This document shows positions 15,301 to 20,802 of a DNA stretch of 20,802 bases, in pieces (the stretch's first letter is position 1; each line of letters opens with the position of its first letter). The notes beneath the pieces are model-generated. The model worked only from the letters and a program-made list of their open reading frames with translations. It ran no database searches and had not been told where the DNA came from. The stretch is from ChocPot-Mid sp964511865. GTDB lineage: Bacteria > Bacteroidota > Ignavibacteria > Kapaibacteriales > UBA2268. Location of the stretch: NCBI GenBank assembly GCA_964511865.1, contig CAZEHW010000028.1, forward strand, positions 1-20,802, read 5' to 3'. Both the position numbers and the translations under genes were made by a program.

Positions 15301-16597
15301 TTCGATAAATAAGAATGACTGGGTCGCAGTAACTCCCGACGGCAAATTCGATGGCTCTCCCGGTGGTTTAAAAGAACTATACTATGTTCAAGATATGAAA
15401 CCAATAACACTTGATGCTTTTTATGAAAAATTTTATACTCCCGGACTTTTACAAAAAGTGATGAACGGCGAAATTGTTCCCGGTGAGGACAGAGGACAAA
15501 TTTTCTTTCCTCCTTCAATCGAGTTGAAATCACCAAAAGCAAATGATGTTATGGACAGGGATTTGGTTCAAATCAAAGTCGAACTCAAAGACGAAGGCGG
15601 CGGTATTGATGAAATTCGGCTCTATCAAAATGATAAATTAATCGAAGAGAAAAAATACGGCTTTTCTGCAGGTGAATTTAGCACTATTAACAAAAACTTC
15701 AATGTTTCTCTTTTACCCGGCATTAACAATTTTAAAGTATCTGCTTTCGGAACTGACAGAACTGAGTCTTATGAAGAGTTTTCTTTGGAGCTTGACAAAG
15801 AAGTTTCCAAACAAATTGATGCAAGTTCCAATCTGCATGTATTTGCTATCGGCATCAATGAATACGAAAATTCAATACATAATATAAACTACGGTAAGCC
15901 GGATGCACAGGCATTTGTAAATGCAATCAGTAAAAAATCGAGAACAATTTTCAAAGATGTTAACCTATATGAAATTTATGATGGTGAAGCAGTAAAAAGC
16001 AAAATTGATTCAGTCTTCAAAATAATTGCAAAGAATTCAAATCCAAACGATGCTTTTGTTTTCTACTATGCCGGTCATGGTTTCATGCTTGACGATGCCA
16101 AAGGCAATCCCAACGATTATTATTTCATATTGCACGATGTTACCGGTATCGGCAATGATGCACTTGTAAGACAAAAGGGGATTTCAGCAGATGAGCTAAA
16201 GGAATACTGCAAGAATATTAAAGCACAAAAGCAGTTGTTGGTCTTGGATGCCTGTCATTCCGGAGCGGCAATCGAAAAGTTTAAATTCAGGGGATACTCC
16301 GAAGAAAAAGCAATTAAGCAATTAGCCAGAAGTGCAGGAACGGCTGTATTGGCTTCTGCCGGCAGTGAGCAGGTCTCCACTGAATTTGATGATTTAGGTC
16401 ATGGTGTTTTCACCTATGCACTGCTCAAAGCACTTGATGGAGAAGCAGACAACGGCGATGGTAAAATAACGGTAAGAGAAATGGATGCATATTTAAACGA
16501 CAAGGTACCGGAACTGACAGAGAAGTACAGAGGCAAGAAGCAATATCCTAACAGCGGTACAACAGGCAACGATTTTCCGGTGGTAATATGTAAATAA
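15131..16597 (+). CDS. Caspase-like (peptidase C14) domain protein, C-terminal part of the frameshifted gene
   Basis: This 488-residue frame begins inside a WD40 repeat ('MDLIDIENQKVINSF', 'SGCINIWNIKSGN'), so it does not look like a natural protein start. A conserved linker follows ('DWVAVTPDGKFDGSPGGLKELYYV', residues 64-86), then an Ig-like segment (125-222), then a caspase-like domain (about 235-488). The catalytic pair is present: His316 in 'FYYAGHGFML' and Cys375 in 'LVLDACHSGAA'. These prokaryotic caspase homologues (orthocaspase/metacaspase group) usually cleave after Arg or Lys and are tied to stress or regulated cell death; the substrate here is unknown. If joined to the upstream frame the protein is about 1450 residues and exported. 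If translated alone it would stay in the cytoplasm. It converges on the MFS gene across a repeat-rich gap. Confidence 0.85.
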   Translation: MDLIDIENQKVINSFHDNYGFNSIDFKNADDFFVSSSQSGCINIWNIKSGNILASLYSINKNDWVAVTPDGKFDGSPGGLKELYYVQDMKPITLDAFYEKFYTPGLLQKVMNGEIVPGEDRGQIFFPPSIELKSPKANDVMDRDLVQIKVELKDEGGGIDEIRLYQNDKLIEEKKYGFSAGEFSTINKNFNVSLLPGINNFKVSAFGTDRTESYEEFSLELDKEVSKQIDASSNLHVFAIGINEYENSIHNINYGKPDAQAFVNAISKKSRTIFKDVNLYEIYDGEAVKSKIDSVFKIIAKNSNPNDAFVFYYAGHGFMLDDAKGNPNDYYFILHDVTGIGNDALVRQKGISADELKEYCKNIKAQKQLLVLDACHSGAAIEKFKFRGYSEEKAIKQLARSAGTAVLASAGSEQVSTEFDDLGHGVFTYALLKALDGEADNGDGKITVREMDAYLNDKVPELTEKYRGKKQYPNSGTTGNDFPVVICK

Positions 16598-16608
16598 TTA
16601 CGGTAAAC

Positions 16609-16650
16609 AGTATAAAGTTTAAAAGTATAAAGTTTAAAAGTTTAAAAGTA
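16609..16650. repeat. Exact 15-bp tandem duplication built of 7- and 8-bp units
   Basis: The 15-mer AGTATAAAGTTTAAA occurs twice in tandem (16609-16623 and 16624-16638), followed by one more AGTTTAAA and a partial unit. It can be read as alternating AGTATAA (7) and AGTTTAAA (8), close to the 7-bp period of the other arrays. Confidence 0.85.
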
Positions 16651-16653
16651 ACC

Positions 16654-16703
16654 GTCATCCTGAGCTTGTCGAAGGATGTCATTCTGAACGCAGTGAAGAA
16701 TCC
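16654..16703. repeat. Two-part palindromic dispersed repeat (best copy)
   Basis: The first half (16654-16678) has arms CATCCT/AGGATG around the core GAGCTTGTCGA. The second half (16679-16703) has arms ATTCT/AGAAT around GAACGCAGTGA. Each half can fold into a small hairpin. Three other copies of the first half are in this window (2033, 2092, 5097), all in the same orientation. The element resembles a short palindrome common in environmental bacterial genomes (recalled, not searched). Confidence 0.85.
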
Positions 16704-16731
16704 ATTTTCTATTTTCTGATTTCTATTTTCT
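16704..16731. repeat. Four 7-bp units ATTTTCT
   Basis: Three exact ATTTTCT heptamers and one variant (GATTTCT) follow one another with constant phase, directly after the palindromic element. Confidence 0.75.
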
Positions 16732-16741
16732 AAAACCGTGC

Positions 16742-16851
16742 CTAAGTGGTGAGAAAAATATTTACCACTAAGACATGGAGAACATAAAGAAACACTTAGA
16801 TATAATTACAAATTATTTTGCGAAACTTTGCGTACTTTGCAAGCTTTGCGT
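16742..16851. repeat. AGTGGT hairpin and 9-bp CTTTGCG repeats
   Basis: AGTGGT (16745-16750) can pair with ACCACT (16764-16769) around an A/T-rich loop. About 45 bases on, three 9-bp units share CTTTGC (16825-16851, for example ACTTTGCGT), with a fainter fourth copy before them. The whole resembles a composite intergenic repeat. It has no coding signal that I trust. Confidence 0.55.
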
Positions 16852-16862
16852 GAAATTCTTCT

Positions 16863-16936
16863 TTCTGTATTTCTGTCCTTCAGACTTCTGTCTTCAGACT
16901 TCTTTCTTCCGTCCTCCCGTCTTTCCGTCATTCCGT
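16863..16936. repeat. Pyrimidine 7/8-bp array running into the MFS stop codon
   Basis: Units of the type TTCNGNC (for example TTCTGTC, TTCAGAC and TTCCGTC) are 7 bp long in the middle (16886-16913) and 8 bp at both ends. The array crosses the MFS stop (16928-16930), so the last codons of that gene are repeat-derived or were overrun by it. Confidence 0.65.
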
Positions 16937-18103
16937 TTTTCGTTCAACCGTTTTCAACAAAAATATTGCTGTGAAAAGCATCAGGACTGCAACAATTCCA
17001 CCCAAATCATAAGCTCCTGTTAAACCCCATATTGCATATACAGGAACAATAATCAGCGGACCTAAAGTTTGACCAATTCGAAATATCATTCCGTTTACAG
17101 ACATAATAGCGGCTCTTTGGTTCATTGGTGCGAGCCCTGCGAGCAATGATTGCAAGCTTGGAAGATTTGTCCCCTGTGCAAAACCGAATAGAATCGAAGG
17201 GAAAATTAATTGCCATGCTTCAGTTACAAAAGGAATGCTGACCATCGAAAAGAAATATAAAAAGCAAGATGTTACTATAAGCTTTTTCTCTGAGAACCTT
17301 CGTGTGAGTCTTCCTATTTGAGAAGACACGCTTAAAGATGAAAAAGAAGCAAATGACATAATTATCCCGATGATATATGGCGGTTGACTAAAAGTTTCTT
17401 CAATCAAAAACGGAAGATAAGTAAGGTATGGACCATATAAAATCACAAAAGTTAAAAGACTTAACACAAATAATCCGAAAATGTTTTTGTTATGTAATGT
17501 AGAAAAAGTACTTTTGAAATAATCTTTCAGAGTTTGCTCGTTCTTTGGCTCAATATTATTAAGTCCATAAATAACAATCAAACCGACTATGACAGCAAGA
17601 GATGGTAATAAAAATGGATAATACCATCCTATAGTTGCCAATGCTCCACCGACAATCGGAAAACTTGCAGTGCCAACACTTAAAACTGATGCATTATATC
17701 CCATTGCAGTCGGTCTGTCATTGCCTTTAAACATATCTCCGATTAATGTTAGGTTTATCGAACCCAATGCTGCTGCACCCGAACCCTGAATAAAACGAAG
17801 AAATACCATCCATTCAAAATTGTGCACGAAAAAACATGCTGTCCCTGCAATAGCAAATAAAAATAATGATGGTACTAAAATCCTCTTTCTACCATGCCTG
17901 TCCGCAAGAATGCCAAGCACCGGAGTTAAAAAAATTCCGGGTAATGTAAAGGCTGTTATCAGCAAACCGACTTCTTTTGGTGTGATATGAAAAGCTCGGG
18001 CTATACCGGGAAATGCGGGTGTTAAACTCGCAACTCCCATTATGCTTATTAATGTGATTGAATATATTATTAATAAATTCCGATTTAAAAAAAGTTTTGC
18101 CAT
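16928..18103 (-). CDS. MFS transporter, DHA1-type drug/metabolite exporter
   Basis: The 391-residue protein is almost wholly hydrophobic, with about 12 likely membrane helices, and has the MFS motif A GILADRHGRKRI (64-75) in the loop between helices 2 and 3. A further 'RFIQGSGAAALGSINLTLIGD' stretch fits helix 4 of the 12-helix drug:H+ antiporter group. It probably exports small molecules from the inner membrane using the proton gradient; the substrate is not predictable. The start has no clear ribosome site. It lies 64 bp downstream of the thioredoxin-domain gene on the same strand and may be co-transcribed with it. Its last residues (VERKTE) and stop lie in a 7/8-bp repeat array. Confidence 0.88.
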   Translation of the reverse strand: MAKLFLNRNLLIIYSITLISIMGVASLTPAFPGIARAFHITPKEVGLLITAFTLPGIFLTPVLGILADRHGRKRILVPSLFLFAIAGTACFFVHNFEWMVFLRFIQGSGAAALGSINLTLIGDMFKGNDRPTAMGYNASVLSVGTASFPIVGGALATIGWYYPFLLPSLAVIVGLIVIYGLNNIEPKNEQTLKDYFKSTFSTLHNKNIFGLFVLSLLTFVILYGPYLTYLPFLIEETFSQPPYIIGIIMSFASFSSLSVSSQIGRLTRRFSEKKLIVTSCFLYFFSMVSIPFVTEAWQLIFPSILFGFAQGTNLPSLQSLLAGLAPMNQRAAIMSVNGMIFRIGQTLGPLIIVPVYAIWGLTGAYDLGGIVAVLMLFTAIFLLKTVERKTE

Positions 18104-18167
18104 ATACTAATTTATAAACTTAAATTCTCAATTTATCAAATTACAAAAAAAATGTTTCCTGCAATTT

Positions 18168-20255
18168 TCAATTGTTAATATTTTTCAGTTTTTCCTCAAA
18201 CTCACTCAAATCATTTATCGGATACTCACAGGCGAAATTCTTACAAAGATAAACTGTCGGCTTGCAATCCAACATTTTCATGTCTTTGGTATATGATGCT
18301 AAACCGGAAAGAGCTTCCTTGCTATCCTCAGTCTTCAAAATTACAAAAGCATTCTGTAATTTATATTTGTTAAAAACATCAATAAATGCCTCAATATCAT
18401 CAGTGTTTTTTGCAACAAAAACTATCTCAACAGATGGATTAATATAGGAAGAAAAACCGCATAAAAACTGAGAGTATGCCTCAGGATATGATTTGACCTG
18501 AGAAGAAAACTCATCAATCAGTTTCTTGATATATTCGTTATATTTTATATTTCCTGTTAGTTTAGATATCTTAACTAAATTTGAAAGTTGTACTGAGTTT
18601 CCTGAAGGTATTGCACCATCATATATTTCTTTTTTTCTGATAATCAAATCTTCTGCAAAGTCGGGAGTAAAGAAATATCCGCCGGAAGAATTATCCCAAA
18701 AATGATTTAATAATATTTCCTGAATTTCAACAGCTTCTTCCAGATATTTAATTTCATAAGTTGCATTATAAAGTTCAAGCAATCCCCACGTATAAAAAGC
18801 ATAATCGTCAAGATATCCCGTTAAAGTGTTTTGATATGAATGAAGGAGCATTCCTTTTCCATCCTTCAAATATTTTTTAATGAAACCATGATTCTTTATA
18901 GCAATATCAGTAAAATATTGTTCCTTAAATACTTTGCCTGCAATTGCAAAAGCCGCCATCATCAAGCCGTTCCAATCGGTCAATATCTTTTCATCTTTAA
19001 AAGGATGAATTCGATTTTCTCTCTCTTCAAACAAAATTCTTCGGACTTCCTCGATTTTTAACTTTAATTCTTCTTTGCACAAACCAAGTTCTGAAGCCAT
19101 TTCTTCATATGATTTTGTCAAATGTAAAATATTCAGACCTGTATATTTCCCTGTTCTTTCATCATGAAAATTTCCATCATCTTTTACTGAATATACTGCT
19201 TTTGCAATTTCAAAATCATTCTTCAATATTTCATGGAGTTCTTGTGTCTTCCATAGATAAAACTTACCTTCCTTTCCGTCGCTGTCAGCATCCTCCGCGC
19301 AATAAAATCCTCCTACCTCAGACAGCAATTCCCTTTCAACATAGCTGAAAATCTCGTAAACTTTTTGCTTGAATTCGACTTTTTTTGTAATCTTCCCTGA
19401 TTCAGTAAAAGCAATTGCCAGCAATGCCTGATCGTAAAGCATTTTTTCAAAATGAGGAACAAGCCAAACCCTGTCAGTTGAATATCTGTGGAAGCCAAAG
19501 CCAATTTGGTCGTAAATGCCGCCCGTTCCCATTTTAGACAATGTGGTATCTGTCATTTCCAATGCTTTTGGGTTCTTAGTTTGATGATAATAATCCATCA
19601 GGAAAAACAAATTATGAGGTACCGGAAACTTAGGACTGCTTCCAAAACCACCATATTCCTCATCATAATTCTGTTCGAGCATTTCATAAGTACTATCCAA
19701 AATATCCGTTTCTAAATCAGACGAAGATGCCTGTCTGCTTTGTTTTATTCTATCTAACATATCATCTGCAGAAATAAGGAGGTCATTCTTCCGTGTTTCC
19801 CATAGCTCCTTGATTTTCGGAATCAATTCTCTCATGCCGATTCTATTCATTACTGAATCCTTTGGAAAATATGTTCCTGCAAAAAATGGTTTTTTATCGG
19901 GAGTCATAATAACGGTTAATGGCCAGCCACCGCTTCCTGTGAGCATTTGACAAACCTGCATGTATATGGAATCAATATCCGGTCTTTCTTCCCTGTCAAC
20001 TTTTATATTTATAAATACATCGTTCATCATTTCAGCAATTTCATTATCCTCAAATGATTCGTGTGCCATTACGTGGCACCAATGACATGTAGAATATCCA
20101 ATTGATAAAAATATCGGCTTATTATCTCTTTCTGCACTCTCGAAAGCTTCTTTTCCCCAAGGGTGCCAGTCAACCGGATTTTCGGCATGCTGCAACAAAT
20201 ACGGATTTTTTTCGTTAATTAATCTGTTTGTTTTATGATTTATTGTTTTTTTCAT
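18168..20255 (-). CDS. Thioredoxin-domain protein of the YyaL/SPATA20 (DUF255) family
   Basis: At 695 residues this has the usual family length. The N-terminal ~165 residues are the DUF255 thioredoxin-like domain: 'NPYLLQHAENPVDWHPWG' (17-34), the Cys57-His-Trp-Cys60 motif in 'GYSTCHWCHVMAHESF', 'VDREERPDID' (86-95) and 'GSGGWPLTVIMTPD' (107-120). The remainder resembles an alpha/alpha six-hairpin glycosidase-like toroid ('YDQIGFGFHRYSTD', 'PHFEKMLYDQALL', 'CAEDADSDGKEG', 'LTDWNGLMMAAF'). There is no signal peptide, so it is cytoplasmic. The biochemical role is not established; a link to sugar or redox metabolism is only a family-based guess. It is first in a possible two-gene unit with the MFS gene and divergent from the DUF6794-type gene. 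Confidence 0.92.
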   Translation of the reverse strand: MKKTINHKTNRLINEKNPYLLQHAENPVDWHPWGKEAFESAERDNKPIFLSIGYSTCHWCHVMAHESFEDNEIAEMMNDVFINIKVDREERPDIDSIYMQVCQMLTGSGGWPLTVIMTPDKKPFFAGTYFPKDSVMNRIGMRELIPKIKELWETRKNDLLISADDMLDRIKQSRQASSSDLETDILDSTYEMLEQNYDEEYGGFGSSPKFPVPHNLFFLMDYYHQTKNPKALEMTDTTLSKMGTGGIYDQIGFGFHRYSTDRVWLVPHFEKMLYDQALLAIAFTESGKITKKVEFKQKVYEIFSYVERELLSEVGGFYCAEDADSDGKEGKFYLWKTQELHEILKNDFEIAKAVYSVKDDGNFHDERTGKYTGLNILHLTKSYEEMASELGLCKEELKLKIEEVRRILFEERENRIHPFKDEKILTDWNGLMMAAFAIAGKVFKEQYFTDIAIKNHGFIKKYLKDGKGMLLHSYQNTLTGYLDDYAFYTWGLLELYNATYEIKYLEEAVEIQEILLNHFWDNSSGGYFFTPDFAEDLIIRKKEIYDGAIPSGNSVQLSNLVKISKLTGNIKYNEYIKKLIDEFSSQVKSYPEAYSQFLCGFSSYINPSVEIVFVAKNTDDIEAFIDVFNKYKLQNAFVILKTEDSKEALSGLASYTKDMKMLDCKPTVYLCKNFACEYPINDLSEFEEKLKNINN

Positions 20256-20325
20256 ATTTTTAACTATGTTGAATAAAATATTTTTAACTTAATAACGAAC
20301 AGATTTAAAATTATTTGGAGTATTG

Positions 20326-20802
20326 ATGATTTACAAAAAGTTGAATTGGAATTTAATATATATATTAGCATTGTTTTTGTTTGCTAATTGCTTAATTGCT
20401 AAAACTGATTCAATTCCGGGTATCGGATTAATTACACCAACTTTAGACAACGAATACAAATCGGGTTACTACATTCCCAAAGACATGAAGGACTGCTTCC
20501 TTGAAATTGATAAAATCCTATCTGACGAGATTAAAAATGATATTTCAGATAGTAATATTTATGAAAGCAGAAGAAAATACCAGAATTTAGTACAATGGAT
20601 GTATCAAAATTGGGGAATGGAAGATACAACAAGATTATTTAAATATTTCAATCAATTTGGTTTTAATGACGGTGCTGATATCGCTCAGGCTATTTATGAT
20701 TCTTACCTGAAATATAAAATTGGTGATGATATCCGTATTGAAATCACACCAAAATATTATGTCAATAATAAAAATATGTTTTTAATAAAAGCTGATACAA
20801 TA
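20326..20802 (+). CDS. Exported DUF6794-type protein (5' part)
   Basis: The frame runs open from ATG 20326 to the window edge (159 codons), so the gene is cut off at its 3' side. GGAG at 20317-20320 is five bases upstream of the ATG. Residues 1-25 form a signal peptide ('NLIYILALFLFANCLIA|K'). A lipoprotein reading at the Cys is unlikely because Asn precedes it. Residues 48-135 ('YYIPKDMKDCFLEIDKILSD', 'WMYQNWGMEDTTRLFKYFNQFG', 'DIAQAIYDSYLKY') match my memory of DUF6794, a domain of unknown function from Bacteroidota. No reaction can be assigned. It is divergent from the thioredoxin-domain gene, with a 70-bp gap in which I see no clear promoter. Confidence 0.75.
   Translation, partial: MIYKKLNWNLIYILALFLFANCLIAKTDSIPGIGLITPTLDNEYKSGYYIPKDMKDCFLEIDKILSDEIKNDISDSNIYESRRKYQNLVQWMYQNWGMEDTTRLFKYFNQFGFNDGADIAQAIYDSYLKYKIGDDIRIEITPKYYVNNKNMFLIKADTI

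Larger units (their letters stand above)
16598..16927. other. 330-bp convergent gap filled with short repeats, no gene seen
   Basis: Between the caspase-like gene and the MFS gene the sequence is almost entirely short repeats: a 7/8-bp array (16609-16650), a two-part palindromic element (16654-16703), a 7-bp T-rich array (16704-16731), a weak hairpin (16742-16772), 9-bp repeats (16816-16851) and a 7/8-bp pyrimidine array (16863-16936). A plus-strand frame opening at 16775 translates repeat sequence and is not believed to be a gene. No intrinsic terminator with a T-run was identified. Confidence 0.75.

Noticed and set aside
16775..17023. Small plus-strand gene of 82 residues
   Set aside because: It translates 9-bp and 7-bp repeats and then the antisense of the MFS gene; no start signal or domain is seen.

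Overview
The window is AT-rich, intron-free bacterial DNA, most likely from the Bacteroidota or a close relative in the FCB group (Ignavibacteria or Kapabacteria are possible). The pointers are two C-terminal type IX secretion (T9SS) sorting or FlgD-like tails with a YPNP motif, an Omp28-like lipoprotein next to a DUF6029 beta-barrel protein, a DUF3160 protein and a Bacteroidota-style MnmA. No rRNA, tRNA, CRISPR array, transposase or phage gene was recognised.

Layout. 1-1967 (+) is the 3' part of a large secreted protein with tandem PKD/Ig-like repeats and a sorting tail. 2148-4681 (-) is a two-gene envelope operon (Omp28-like thioredoxin-fold lipoprotein and DUF6029 outer-membrane protein). 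4883-5995 (-) is mnmA. 6153-10198 (+) holds a secreted DUF3160 protein overlapping a short RecQ/RecS-type helicase by one base. 10329-10946 (-) is an orphan ABC ATPase, divergent from an ATP-grasp enzyme (11082-12041, +). 12243-16597 (+) is one exported ankyrin/WD40/caspase-like protein now split into two reading frames by an apparent single-base frameshift at about 15129-15131. 16928-20255 (-) is a thioredoxin-domain YyaL/SPATA20-type protein followed by an MFS exporter. 20326 to the end (+) is the start of a DUF6794-type exported protein.

The most unusual content is between the genes. Every gap longer than 100 bp that receives a gene 3' end (1968-2147, 4682-4882, 10199-10328, 12042-12242, 16598-16927) holds degenerate tandem arrays with a period of 7 bp (sometimes 8). 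The unit sequence differs from place to place, but the period stays. The three divergent promoter gaps show none that I could see. Mixed in are short palindromic repeats. One near-identical copy of such a palindrome lies in frame inside mnmA. The arrays also abut or run into stop codons and seem to have supplied the last residues of two proteins.

The best candidate for an undescribed system is the ankyrin-WD40-caspase locus. It has an export signal, putative sensor repeats with much lower GC than both ends of the gene, and an intact His/Cys caspase-like domain. Its mosaic composition suggests that the sensor part evolves or is exchanged independently of the protease part. Functions here are inferred from sequence motifs read by eye; no database search was run.
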